Assembly: GCF_018130145.1 (NCBI RefSeq)
Contig: NZ_JAFCMB010000001.1
Location: 1,016,693-1,080,692 of the forward strand
Direction: 5' to 3'
Length of the DNA stretch: 64,000 bases
DNA from: Bradyrhizobium sp. AUGA SZCCT0176
Lineage (GTDB): Bacteria; Pseudomonadota; Alphaproteobacteria; Rhizobiales; Xanthobacteraceae
In this document: positions 49,707 to 58,127 of the stretch, in pieces
Layout: each line of letters starts with the position of its first letter
Numbering within the stretch: position 1 is the stretch's first letter
The notes under the pieces: model-generated
The model's input: the letters and a program-made list of their open reading frames with translations, nothing else
What the model was told of the DNA's origin: nothing
The model's database searches: none
Position numbers and translations under genes: made by a program

Positions 49707-50918
49707 ATGTCCGAGAGTTCAGGTTTGGTACAGCAAGGAATCAAGGTCATGCAACAGACGGCCGATCGATCGCTCCGAGAGCTACAGCGCGAGACCGAAC
49801 AGACGCGCGAAGGTCTGACCCAAACGGTAGATCAGCTCAAAGCGAGCGTGACCGACACCGCGAGCGAAATTCGCCAGCGCATCAGTCCCGAAAACATAAA
49901 GGCGGAGGTCACGAGCTACGTCCGCTCCAAAGGCGAAAGCATGTTGGAGGACATAACGGCGGCCGCGCGCCGCAACCCGATGCAGGCGGTGGCCGTGGGC
50001 GCAAGCCTCGCCTATCCGCTTTTCAGGTTCGCAAGGGTTATTCCCTTGCCCGTGCTGATGGTCGGCGCGGGAATCTTTTTCGCCGGCACAAAGAGCGGCC
50101 AATCGATCACCCAAAAAGCCTCCGACATGGCCTCCGATCTCTCGGACGAACTCGGCCGGCGTGGCCAGGATATGTCGGCACAGGTTGGAGAGGCTGTCAG
50201 CTCGGCAACGGGTGCGGTTTCGGATGCCGCCGGACGCGTTAGCGACGTGCTGTCCGCGGGCGCGGACCAGGTTCGCCGCACCGCAACGTCCTCGACGCCT
50301 GAGCTCAGTCTGGCAGACCGGCTAAGGGACTCGGCCGCCTCGGCAGGCGACGCGATCAATACGCGTGTCTCCGATATGAAAGACAGTGCGTCTGAACTGG
50401 CTGGTTCCGCGATGGATTCGTCGCGTGATATCGCCGCTGGTGCAGCCGCCGCCACGCGAAGCGCCGCCTCGTCGGCGGCGAATGCGGGGCTGGAAGCGGC
50501 CCGGGATGTTCGGGACAGGGCAGCGGATTATTCCAATCGCGCCGGAAAGACCATGTTGGATACGATCCAGCAGAATCCACTTCTGGTCGCCGGCGTCGGC
50601 CTGTTGGTCGGAGGTCTGATTGCGAGTGCGCTTCCCAAGAGTGAGTTGGAGGAAGATCTCGTCGGCGACGCAGCCGCGGCCGCCAGAAGGCGGGCGAGCG
50701 AAGCGGCTTCCAAAGGCTTCGACGCTGCCAAGGGCGTAGCGGGCGAAATTTTTGAAAACGTGGCGCGGCAGGCCGGCGCGGAAGGCCTGACCCCGGACAA
50801 GCTGGACGGGTCGGCAAGCGAGATCCTGCAACGAGTCAGGCGCGTGGCGGAAAGCGCTGTCACGACCGCGTTCGATCCGGACAAGACACCCCATTCACAT
50901 ACCGGCGCAGGAAACTGA
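49707..50918 (+). CDS. DUF3618/YqjD-like membrane-anchored helical protein with two anchors
   Basis: 403 residues. N-terminal helices carry the DUF3618-like stretch ELQRETEQTREGLTQTVDQL. A first anchor AARRNPMQAVAVGASLAYPL is followed by another hydrophobic run (PLPVLMVGAGIFFAGTKSG). Residues about 150-270 are alanine/serine-rich amphipathic repeats like LEA proteins (AGSAMDSSRDIAAGAAAATR). A second anchor QQNPLLVAGVGLLVGGLIAS leads to ALPKSELEEDLVGDAA and more helix. The RRNP + glycine-zipper anchor is like that of E. coli YqjD/ElaB, which tie ribosomes to the membrane in stationary phase. Role here is inferred only. Confidence 0.8.
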   Translation: MSESSGLVQQGIKVMQQTADRSLRELQRETEQTREGLTQTVDQLKASVTDTASEIRQRISPENIKAEVTSYVRSKGESMLEDITAAARRNPMQAVAVGASLAYPLFRFARVIPLPVLMVGAGIFFAGTKSGQSITQKASDMASDLSDELGRRGQDMSAQVGEAVSSATGAVSDAAGRVSDVLSAGADQVRRTATSSTPELSLADRLRDSAASAGDAINTRVSDMKDSASELAGSAMDSSRDIAAGAAAATRSAASSAANAGLEAARDVRDRAADYSNRAGKTMLDTIQQNPLLVAGVGLLVGGLIASALPKSELEEDLVGDAAAAARRRASEAASKGFDAAKGVAGEIFENVARQAGAEGLTPDKLDGSASEILQRVRRVAESAVTTAFDPDKTPHSHTGAGN

Positions 50919-50919
50919 C

Positions 50920-51546
50920 ATGGCTGATCTCATTGGAACTGCACATCAAGGCACGGCGTCCTCCGGCCAGGACTCCGCAAGAGCGAAGTTTGACGACGCG
51001 GTTGCATCAACGAAAAGTTTGAGCGAGCAGGCCATGTCGGCTGGCCGAGACCTCACCGACAAGGCGAAGGATCTTGCTGAAAGCTCGACCGACGCCATCA
51101 AGGGCCAAGCCTCCGATCTCGTCGATGCGGCCAAGGATGTTGCATCTCAGGCTACTGACAAGCTCAAGGACGCGGTCAACAGTCAAAAATCGTCCGGCGC
51201 GGAATACGTCGGCAACCTGGCGGATACAATGCGGCGCGCGGCACGGGAGTTCGATACGGATCTCCCGCTCGCGGGCACCTACATCCGGAAGGCGGCCTCC
51301 CAGATCGAGGGAGTTTCTGATCACATCCGCAACGGCAACCTGAACGACGTGGTCCGGAAAGCGCAATCCTTTGCACGCCGTCAACCCACGGCCTTCCTTG
51401 GGTTGGCGGTCCTGGCGGGTTTTGGAGCCGTTCGGTTTCTCAAGAGCTCCTCCAGTGACGACGGCCCGAGTTCGCAAGCCATGAGAACGGACAGCCGCTC
51501 CTCCGCAGCAGACAACCGAGGGTACCGCGATGACTTCTCGAACTGA
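50920..51546 (+). CDS. YqjD/ElaB-like (DUF883-type) helical protein with C-terminal anchor
   Basis: 208 residues, one base after the preceding stop. The N-terminal 130 residues are LEA-like amphipathic repeats (LTDKAKDLAESSTDAIKGQA, LVDAAKDVASQATDKLKDAV). The anchor at about 160-180, FARRQPTAFLGLAVLAGFGA, then VRFLKSSSS, has the R-x-P + glycine pattern of DUF883 tails. A polar tail follows. It likely spans or caps the inner membrane with its helices in the cytoplasm. Confidence 0.8.
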   Translation: MADLIGTAHQGTASSGQDSARAKFDDAVASTKSLSEQAMSAGRDLTDKAKDLAESSTDAIKGQASDLVDAAKDVASQATDKLKDAVNSQKSSGAEYVGNLADTMRRAAREFDTDLPLAGTYIRKAASQIEGVSDHIRNGNLNDVVRKAQSFARRQPTAFLGLAVLAGFGAVRFLKSSSSDDGPSSQAMRTDSRSSAADNRGYRDDFSN

Positions 51547-51922
51547 TCGTTCGATCCCGGAACTGTTCAGCGATGCGGTCGGTCAGCTTGCAAAGCTGAT
51601 CGGAAACGAATTTGCGCTGGCTCGCGCCGAACTGTCCGAAAAGGCCGGGCAGGCCGGGAGAGCTGCCGCAATGATGGGTGCTGGGGCAGTCATCATGATT
51701 CCAGCGCTTGTCCTGCTGTTGTTTGCCGCGGCGGCTGCCCTCGTACAAGGCGGCTTTTCGGAGCCCATCGCATATCTCATCGCCGGTGGCGGCGCAGCGG
51801 CCCTATCGGTCGCCCTCATCGTGGTGGGCCTTAACCGCCTGTCGGGCGATGCGTTGAAGCCGACGGCAACGATTAAAGAAGTACAGCGCGACAAAGCGGC
51901 GGCGAGGGAGATGGTTCGATGA
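51530..51922 (+). CDS. YqjE-like membrane protein (holin superfamily III type, PF07332)
   Basis: 130 residues, overlapping the previous gene by 17 bases. SIPELFSDAVGQLAKLIGNE, FALARAELSEKAGQAGRAAA is the amphipathic N-terminal part typical of the family, followed by two helices (AVIMIPALVLLLFAAAAALV and YLIAGGGAAALSVALIVVGL). In E. coli yqjE follows yqjD, as here. Despite the holin name, lysis is not implied. Confidence 0.88.
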   Translation: MTSRTDRSIPELFSDAVGQLAKLIGNEFALARAELSEKAGQAGRAAAMMGAGAVIMIPALVLLLFAAAAALVQGGFSEPIAYLIAGGGAAALSVALIVVGLNRLSGDALKPTATIKEVQRDKAAAREMVR

Positions 51923-52596
51923 TCGACATGACTGAAAAAGGCTCGGACTTTATCAAGGACCTTGGCAACGCGGCGCGACGCAATCCGGTCTCTGCGGCAC
52001 TCATCGGAATGGGACTGGTATGGCTGTTCGCCGGCAAAGCCGGGGGGGCACCGGGCGATATCCTTCAGAAGACCGGCCTCGATCGCCTCCCAGACGCGGC
52101 AAGGAATGCGATGAGCGCCACACAGGACCGGGTTGCATCTGCTGCCGAAGCCGTCCGTGAGACGGGCAGCGACGGTATTGAAACCGCGACCCGCATGGCC
52201 TCGGAATACGCAAAGGCCCTGCCCGATTCTGCCGATGTTCTTGGCACCGTGCGAGGCAACCTGGCCGATCTGTTCAAGGCACAGCCCCTGGCGTTGGGCG
52301 CCATCGGATTGGCCATCGGCGCCGGCATCGCCGCGGCCTTGCCCAACACCGACATCGAAAAATCATACCTTGGCGAAACCAGCGAGACCCTGAAAAGCAA
52401 GGCTGCCGAAATCGCAGGCCAGCAGATCGAGAAGGCGGCCACGGTTGCGGCGACCGTCGTCGAAACCGCGGCGGACGAAGCGCGCAGGCAGGGCCTCACG
52501 ATCGATAACGCAAAGGCGGCGATGGACGACCTTTCAGGCAAGGTCAGCCGGGTGGTCGACGCGGCGGGAAAGAGCGCGTCGCAAAGCGCAACATGA
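51919..52596 (+). CDS. YqjD-like helical protein with two glycine-zipper anchors
   Basis: 225 residues; starts by ATGA overlap. The first anchor is AARRNPVSAALIGMGLVWLF, then a helical part (DAARNAMSATQDRVASAAEA), then the second anchor FKAQPLALGAIGLAIGAGIA, AALPNTDIEKSYLGETS, and a C-terminal helix (KAAEIAGQQIEKAATVAATV). The ends ALPNTDIEKSYLGE and ALPKSELEEDLVGD (in 49707) show that the two proteins share a duplicated module. Probably bound to the inner membrane. Confidence 0.78.
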   Translation: MIDMTEKGSDFIKDLGNAARRNPVSAALIGMGLVWLFAGKAGGAPGDILQKTGLDRLPDAARNAMSATQDRVASAAEAVRETGSDGIETATRMASEYAKALPDSADVLGTVRGNLADLFKAQPLALGAIGLAIGAGIAAALPNTDIEKSYLGETSETLKSKAAEIAGQQIEKAATVAATVVETAADEARRQGLTIDNAKAAMDDLSGKVSRVVDAAGKSASQSAT

Positions 52597-52634
52597 ACTC
52601 TAAGTGCGATCTGTAGCAAAACGAAGAGAGAAAA

Positions 52635-52709
52635 ATGAATGGTATAATTTATCTGGTTGGTTTGGTCGTCGTCATCCTGGCCGTATTGTCGTTCTTCGGA
52701 CTGCGCTGA
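52635..52709 (+). CDS. Single-helix membrane microprotein, 24 residues
   Basis: MNGIIYLVGLVVVILAVLSF then FGLR. Strong ribosome site (AACGAAGAGAGAAAA). I recall near-identical peptides in other Bradyrhizobium. It sits inside the YqjDE-like operon, one base before the next gene, which argues that it is translated. Confidence 0.7.
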   Translation: MNGIIYLVGLVVVILAVLSFFGLR

Positions 52710-52710
52710 C

Positions 52711-53574
52711 ATGGTGAAACAGATCGAACCCGGCGCGGCTCCCATTGGGGTCCCCCCGAGGTATTTGAATTGGACGCCGGCGATCCTGGGTGCGCTGGTG
52801 GCAACTGCGCTGTCGTCGATCCTGTTGGCATTCGGTGCGACCATCGGGTTGGGGATTTCGTCGACGGCGCCAACGTGGCGGGACGCGTCCGCCGCACTTT
52901 GGATTTTGTCGGGACTCTATCTCATTATCCAGGCCGCACTGTGTTTCGGCGTGGGAGGGTACATTGCGGGGCGAACGAGTGTCGCGCCGGCGGCTTTGGA
53001 TGCTGACGAAATCGAACAGCGCGACGGCTTGCATGGCCTCGCCGCCTGGGCGCTTGCCGTCGTTCTCGGGGTGGCGCTTGCGGCGTTGCTTGGAAGCGCG
53101 TCCCTGACACGGTCCAACAGCAACATGTCCTCGGCACGAACCAGCGCTGCAGAGCCGCTGTTGAGCTATGAGATCGACCGGTTGTTCAGGCCATTGCGCC
53201 GCGCCGCAAACGTGGACCTTTCGCAGGAGCGGGCGGAGGCCGGACGAATCCTCCTAACATCGTCGAGCCACTCGGGAATGAGCAGTGAGGACCGATCCTA
53301 TCTGGCGCAACTCATTGCGGCGAATACCGGCCTTGCCGGGCCGGAAGCAGAAAAACGGGTCGATGGCGTGATCGCAAATTCTCGGGCCGCGATAGCCAAA
53401 TCTCGCCGGAGCTCGGTGATCCTCGCGTTCTCCGTCGCCGCGGCTCTGTTGTTGGGTGCTGTCATCGCATGGGCAGCGGCCGGTATAGGCGGACGCCACC
53501 GTGACGGTGCGCCGATGCCGCATTGGATGGGCGCTCGCGGGTCTGGAGTTGCGCATCGACGCGAAGCCGTGTGA
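52711..53574 (+). CDS. Membrane protein of the YqjDE-like operon
   Basis: 287 residues. Helices at about 22-48 (PAILGALVATALSSILLAFG), 63-85 (ALWILSGLYLIIQAALCFGV), 113-133 and 237-258 (LAFSVAAALLLGAVIAWAAA). Between the last two is a polar region of about 100 residues with helix periodicity (LIAANTGLAGPEAEKRVDGV). Similar proteins in rhizobia are annotated only as hypothetical. The stretch SSEDRSYLAQLIAANTGLAG looks like a conserved core. Last gene of the presumed operon. Confidence 0.78.
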   Translation: MVKQIEPGAAPIGVPPRYLNWTPAILGALVATALSSILLAFGATIGLGISSTAPTWRDASAALWILSGLYLIIQAALCFGVGGYIAGRTSVAPAALDADEIEQRDGLHGLAAWALAVVLGVALAALLGSASLTRSNSNMSSARTSAAEPLLSYEIDRLFRPLRRAANVDLSQERAEAGRILLTSSSHSGMSSEDRSYLAQLIAANTGLAGPEAEKRVDGVIANSRAAIAKSRRSSVILAFSVAAALLLGAVIAWAAAGIGGRHRDGAPMPHWMGARGSGVAHRREAV

Positions 53575-53597
53575 ACGGGCGGGGTGAGGTGGATCGG

Positions 53598-53786
53598 ATG
53601 AGAACCCCCAACCTCGCCCCCGATGCCGTATTGATCCCATGTCCAAAATGCAAGGCGTGGCCGATGGCGTTGAACATCGTCAAGCCGTCCTGGTCGTCTC
53701 GGCCGATGATTCAATTTACCTGTCCGAAATGCCATTTTACCTCCGAGGCAGAAAGGCGCGGATACGCGAGATCGGGCTCCGACTAA
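53598..53786 (+). CDS. Small zinc-ribbon protein
   Basis: 62 residues from the ATG at 53598: MRTPNLAPDAVLIPCPKCKA, then MIQFTCPKCHFTSEAERRGY. Two CPKC pairs with about 25 residues between form a zinc ribbon. It starts 23 bases after the membrane protein gene, so it may be the last part of the operon. Confidence 0.65.
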   Translation: MRTPNLAPDAVLIPCPKCKAWPMALNIVKPSWSSRPMIQFTCPKCHFTSEAERRGYARSGSD

Positions 53787-54067
53787 TCCTTGCGCCGCCC
53801 ATTCTCATATCGCGCGGCGGCTAGGGCACGAGACGAGGGCACTCGAGAGCAAAGCCATGTCCGAGATGTGCAAGATTCTTAAGGCTGCCGTCCCAAGTAA
53901 CGCCGCCGAACTTGCACAAACTGGAAAGTTCCCATTATGTTGCGGATTTAACGCGCTTGGGAAAAATCGGCAATCCCGTCCCGTTTCTTGATCGTAACCA
54001 GATGGACCAGAATTCATCCTGCCCTTAGCTTTCACCACTATACTCGGTCTCGGTTGCGGGGCGTGGC

Positions 54068-54448
54068 GTGAATTTTCAGATCACAGTCTTGAAGGTCTTA
54101 GCAGGACACCCTGAAGGGCGCGCCTCGCTTGCGGACCTTAAGCAATACGTTGCGGTTCTCACTTGTAGCGGCGCAGATTGGTCACAAAGGATGAAGAAGC
54201 TGGCCGCACGCGCGCCTGGATTGGATATTTTCTCCAGCGGCTACGTGCTACGAGAGCCTAGCGGGTGGCAGATATCGGAGAAAGGCCGTGAGTTTCTAAT
54301 CATGATTGAAACGCCATTGGCTGAACCGCTTCTCACGCCGGTCGCGTTTACGCCGCCGGTGGATTCCGAAGCGACGGACCTTCCGCCGAATGTTGTTCAG
54401 TTGGTAGGTCATAAGATCCAACGCCGGCGCCGGCGCGCCGCTGCTTGA
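54068..54448 (+). CDS. Small winged-helix-like hypothetical protein
   Basis: 126 residues from a GTG at 54068: MNFQITVLKVLAGHPEGRAS, LADLKQYVAVLTCSGADWSQ, then GLDIFSSGYVLREPSGWQIS and EKGREFLIMIE. The 'LKVL...P.G...L.DLK' start and 'GW.I...G..FL' end suggest a winged-helix domain. I recognise it from Bradyrhizobium, where it is abundant. The arginine-rich C-terminus (IQRRRRRAAA) may bind nucleic acid. A GGGAAAAATCGGCAATC motif is at 53960, upstream. Confidence 0.7.
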   Translation: MNFQITVLKVLAGHPEGRASLADLKQYVAVLTCSGADWSQRMKKLAARAPGLDIFSSGYVLREPSGWQISEKGREFLIMIETPLAEPLLTPVAFTPPVDSEATDLPPNVVQLVGHKIQRRRRRAAA

Positions 54449-54942
54449 AATTGGGCAATTAGGTCGCCGCGTTCGGGTCGGTCTATGCGAAAAGTGCTCG
54501 CGGACGAGTCCGCGACCGGCTCTGTCGAGTATTTCAATCCCGGTGTGCCGTTTCCCAATCTTTTGCAGCCAATCACCGGGCCTTCGAAAGCTGCGCAGCT
54601 TTCAAGTAGCGCACGTTTGAGCCCAGGTTCGAGTGGCTGTTCGGCGCCGGTTATCGTCCAGCGGCATCCTGTCCTCACGCGCCGCCGTCATTAACCGTGC
54701 AATCTTGCCTACCGCGTGGGCCGGTGTGCGCATAAGCACCAAGCGGCGCATCGGCATGGGGTTGTTCGGCCCACCAAGTGTTCGGCGCACCGTTGTGTCA
54801 GTTCGCTCGGGATGCCGCCCCGCAAAGGGACGCGGCGGCACGCGGCCTGACTAATGTCCCTTTCGGATGGGCTGAGCGAGGGAATAGATCGTTTTGTCGC
54901 CAGCTTCCGGCAGGCCGCTTTCGAACAACGTCTTGCACCCGC
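54449..54942. other. Region without a recognised gene
   Basis: Several short open frames on both strands; none looks like a known protein. Confidence 0.4.
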
Positions 54943-54967
54943 GGAACTCTGGAGCTCTAGCGTTGTT
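54943..54967 (+). promoter_or_regulatory. Possible EcfG-type promoter (GGAAC-N16-TGTT)
   Basis: GGAAC at 54943 and TGTT at 54964, 27 bases before the ATG at 54994. Same -10 deviation as at 8658. Confidence 0.4.
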
Positions 54968-54993
54968 CCCAATAGTTGCGCGGGCGATAGCTA

Positions 54994-55314
54994 ATGCGAG
55001 ATGAAATGACTGCCTCTTATAAAGAGATCAATAGGTATTTCGAAATGATCAATCGGCGAGTGCCGGCCAGGATCTCTCGGTTCATTCAGTGGTTGCGAAA
55101 GCCGTCCTCATTCGCGGCTCGTCTAACTGTCGCTTTATTGCTGATTCTTGGCGGTGTCTTTAGCTTCTTACCTGTGTTGGGTATCTGGATGTTGCCCCTC
55201 GGTCTCCTGTTCATTGCGCAGGATGTCCCATTCTTGCAAAAACCTCTCATTAGATCTCTGACCTGGATGGAAACAAAGTGGGAGCGGCTAAGGTTGGCAT
55301 GGCAGAATCGGTGA
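54994..55314 (+). CDS. Two-helix membrane protein
   Basis: 106 residues. A polar helix with FIQWLRKPSSFAARLTVALL leads into two close transmembrane segments (LTVALLLILGGVFSFLPVLG and IWMLPLGLLFIAQDVPFLQK), then a tail with W-x-x-x-K-W-E-R-L. The stretch 'LPVLG.WMLPLGL...A.D.P.L..P....L.W.E' is widespread in rhizobia as a small membrane protein with no established role. Confidence 0.7.
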   Translation: MRDEMTASYKEINRYFEMINRRVPARISRFIQWLRKPSSFAARLTVALLLILGGVFSFLPVLGIWMLPLGLLFIAQDVPFLQKPLIRSLTWMETKWERLRLAWQNR

Positions 55315-55469
55315 TGCTTTCGCAGCAATCGGTATGGCCGGTCGGCAGGACCGAAACAGGCTCAACTGTGAATACTAAGAGTCTGTGGTCTGAGAGGATC
55401 GTCGTTAGTCGAGCTGCCATCGAAGCCAAAGCGATCGCAGAAGTCGTTACGCGACGTCCTGCTCTCTAA
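55299..55469 (+). CDS. Doubtful small open frame
   Basis: 56 residues, overlapping the preceding gene by 16 bases: MAESVMLSQQSVWPVGRTET, then SERIVVSRAAIEAKAIAEVV. No family known and no ribosome site of its own. Confidence 0.25.
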   Translation: MAESVMLSQQSVWPVGRTETGSTVNTKSLWSERIVVSRAAIEAKAIAEVVTRRPAL

Positions 55470-55503
55470 GCAATGTCTAGTATCCTTCGAAAGGCGCAAT
55501 TTC

Positions 55504-56853
55504 ATGGCCATAAAGGCAGCGTCGCGGAAGTCTAGACGGCGGAGAAACGAACATCGACGCAAGATTCTGTACGCTTTGGCTGCGGCGGGCTTGTTCGTTG
55601 CAATGATCGCTAGTGGAATACTGTTTGTCACCTTGAGGCCCATGACCCTTCGTATCGCTGTGGCCTTCTCCAGCGAGGATGCTAGGATCGTCGAAGCTAT
55701 AGCTCGTGTTCTTACTCGTGAACGAAGCTCTGTACGTCTCTCAGTAACCGTCGTGGACCAAGGCCAGGCGCAAGAGCTCTTGAGCAGAGGCGGCGCAGAC
55801 TTAGCGACCGTTCGAAGCGATGTAATGTCCGCCGATCTGCTTTCTATTGCTGTGTTACGAAAAAGTGCACTTTTTCTTTGGACGGCGCACATACCTGGTC
55901 AAAAGCCTTCTCGAGCGACAGAGTGGAAGAACCTCGTCGGTTCAAGAATCGCTCTGCTAAACGGCACATCTGCTGACCTTGCTTTACTCAATGTTGTCCT
56001 ATCCTCAGAGGGCGTTCCGCCCAACAAGGTTGAAATCGTGCCAGTTGGCAGCATGGATGCCATGGCAGGTGACAAAAGTTTTAATTTCTTTGCGACCATG
56101 GGTGCAATCAAGAGCAAGGCGGTTGCGGAAATCTTCCGATCGTTCTCACGGCTTCGGGAAGCGCCAAATTTTCTTGGCCTGGAAACAGCCGAAGCGATCG
56201 TCCTCCGACAGCCGACGATTGAGGCTGCAGAGATACCAAAGTCTGCTTTCGGTTCTAACCCAGCATTGCCGCCAGAAGTACTAAGTGTGGTCGCGGTTAG
56301 CGATCTTGTCGTCGCTGGTAAAGCCCTCTCGGAGCAAGCTGCTGCGGCCTTTTCCCGTGAGCTATTCGCTCATCGTCAAATGATATTGCGCGAGATACCT
56401 GATACAGCGACCATCGAAAAACCTAGTACTGAAAAGGATGCGGCTATACCCGCGCATCCTGGCGTAGCTGCGTACATTGATGGAACAGAACGAACATTCC
56501 TTGAGCGCTACGGCGATTACTTTTGGGGCGGTATCCTTGTGCTGTCGGCGTTAGGTTCGTTTGGTGCAGGTCTTCGCGCTTTTCTTTATCCGGACGAGCA
56601 GGAAAACGTATCGTCGCTCAGGGATAGAGTGCTGGATCTAGCAGCTAAGGTCCGTGATTCCGCGGATGAGGATATGGTGCAGATCGAAAATGAAATTGAC
56701 CACATCGTACGCGAAACGCTCGACAAATATGACCACGGGGTCATTGAAGAAGGCGCCCTCACGGCGCTAGGAATAGCCATCGAACAATTCCGCTCCGCGG
56801 CTGCGAGCCGAAACTTCAATAAGCGTCGCTCCGTTACCAAGCGGACTTCGTAA
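55504..56853 (+). CDS. TAXI-type TRAP solute-binding protein, membrane-anchored
   Basis: 449 residues. One helix near 20-42 (ILYALAAAGLFVAMIASGIL) exports a periplasmic TAXI-type domain (about 50-325: LRIAVAFSSEDARIVEAIAR, RGGADLATVRSDVM, WKNLVGSRIALLNGTSADLA). A second helix (about 338-358, GGILVLSALGSFGAGLRAFL) brings the chain back, followed by a cytoplasmic coiled coil of about 85 residues. Free TAXI receptors usually pair with a fused permease; none is near, and the two-helix form suggests sensing rather than transport. That is inference. Confidence 0.78.
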   Translation: MAIKAASRKSRRRRNEHRRKILYALAAAGLFVAMIASGILFVTLRPMTLRIAVAFSSEDARIVEAIARVLTRERSSVRLSVTVVDQGQAQELLSRGGADLATVRSDVMSADLLSIAVLRKSALFLWTAHIPGQKPSRATEWKNLVGSRIALLNGTSADLALLNVVLSSEGVPPNKVEIVPVGSMDAMAGDKSFNFFATMGAIKSKAVAEIFRSFSRLREAPNFLGLETAEAIVLRQPTIEAAEIPKSAFGSNPALPPEVLSVVAVSDLVVAGKALSEQAAAAFSRELFAHRQMILREIPDTATIEKPSTEKDAAIPAHPGVAAYIDGTERTFLERYGDYFWGGILVLSALGSFGAGLRAFLYPDEQENVSSLRDRVLDLAAKVRDSADEDMVQIENEIDHIVRETLDKYDHGVIEEGALTALGIAIEQFRSAAASRNFNKRRSVTKRTS

Positions 56854-57027
56854 ACCCGCATTCTGCTCTCGGCCCGGCTTTCCGGCACGCTGCCACCGCG
56901 GGCTTAGAGCTCCTGGCTTTCCCCTGAAACTTTGGCGCATCCAGGAGTTATTAAAAGTGCCGCTGACTTGACGGCCGACGGACGCAGGGTTGTCGAAACA
57001 AGCTTTTGAAAGCGACGAGGACCAGAC

Positions 57028-57465
57028 ATGAACCAAGAATCGTTATCTTTGGAAGATATTTCGCAACGAATGGCGGGGATTGACGTTGCGATCTTATCGA
57101 CTCACACGGAAAACGGCCAAATCGCCAATCGACCGATGAGCAACAATGGTGACGTAAAGTATGACGGCACCTCCTACTATTTTACATTTGAGCAAGCACG
57201 GACGGTTGCTGACATACAAAAGAACCCTAAGGTGGCACTTGGCTTTACCAGCCACGGGGGCATTTTTTCCGATGCCATCTATGTAGCGGTCGAAGGGCAG
57301 GCCGAGCTAATCCGAGACAAAGCAATATTTAAAGCTCATTGGACCAGCGACTTGGACCGGTGGTTCGGGAATGGCGTTGATACTCCCAACATCGTACTCA
57401 TTAAAGTGAAGGCTTCTCGTATCACGTACTGGGACGCAGAGGAGGAAGGTGAGTTTATCGTTTGA
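57028..57465 (+). CDS. PPOX-fold general stress protein (GSP26-like)
   Basis: 145 residues. A split beta-barrel of the pyridoxamine-phosphate-oxidase type: MAGIDVAILSTHTENGQIAN, RPMSNNGDVKYDGTSYYFTF, VALGFTSHGG and VALGF..YVAVEGQAELIRD. Members bind FMN or F420, and this small class is called general stress protein 26. Residues R-P-M and the W in YWDAEEEGEF fit. Its reaction is not known. Alone, with unremarkable flanks. Confidence 0.85.
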   Translation: MNQESLSLEDISQRMAGIDVAILSTHTENGQIANRPMSNNGDVKYDGTSYYFTFEQARTVADIQKNPKVALGFTSHGGIFSDAIYVAVEGQAELIRDKAIFKAHWTSDLDRWFGNGVDTPNIVLIKVKASRITYWDAEEEGEFIV

Positions 57466-57747
57466 GCTACTTCAATGCGAGGCGTGTTGCACGCGAAAAA
57501 TTCCGCCCAGTCTTAAGTAGCATACTTTTAGGGCGCCGGAGTTAGACTTCTTCTGCGCGCCGACGAGTGGAAGCCGACGGGACGGGCCGAGGTAAAATTG
57601 TCGCTTGTCGAAGCCCGAGTCTGCCTCAGGTCAGTGGACAGAGCTCAGCGAACGTCTCGCCGTGGGCCTTTACGCCATGAAGACCGCCGGATGGAGCCAG
57701 TGCGCCATTAACCCGTGCCCCAACCTGAAATGAGGCTTTAGCAGGAT

Positions 57748-58125
57748 TCAAAACTGAAACGGATCAACGGAGACGGAAGTCTGGCCGTCGGACGACTGCT
57801 GGACGGTGAAAGTCACTTCTTTCGTCGCTTTAATATCGCCAACGGCGGCCGAAATCCCGCCACTGCATTTCACCGTCAGCTTGTCCTTGCTCGTTGAGGT
57901 CGTAACTATCCTCTGACCGAGCTGATACAGAGGCTTTTCGCTTTTTGAATGTTGCGAGGTCGCGTCAGGCGATGCCTTACCGGCCGTTGAATTCTTGGCC
58001 GCATAAGTGACCAATGGATTGTTGCCATCGCCCAAGACAAATTGGAGAACGGCCTTCCGGGTTTCGATTGAGTCGCACTCTGGCGCAGCGATCTCTTGCG
58101 CGCCGCAAGCCCGGCCATTAGGTCC
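57748..58125 (-). pseudogene. Small secreted-protein gene lacking its start
   Basis: In one frame the minus strand reads CGAQEIAAPECDSIETRKAV, LQFVLGDGNNPLVTYAAKNS and then VKCSGGISAAVGDIKATKEV, TFTVQQSSDGQTSV. The PEC.....K..V / V.C.....V type of pattern is that of small periplasmic proteins in rhizobia, normally with a signal peptide. Here an in-frame stop lies just upstream, within the end of the hydrolase gene, and no ATG/GTG precedes the conserved cysteine. A TTG at 58035 would drop that region. The 5' part seems deleted. Confidence 0.5.
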
Positions 58126-58127
58126 GG

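Noticed and set aside
51530..51922. Prophage lysis gene because of the holin-family name
   Set aside because: The protein is of the YqjE type and lies in a YqjD-like operon; no phage genes are near.
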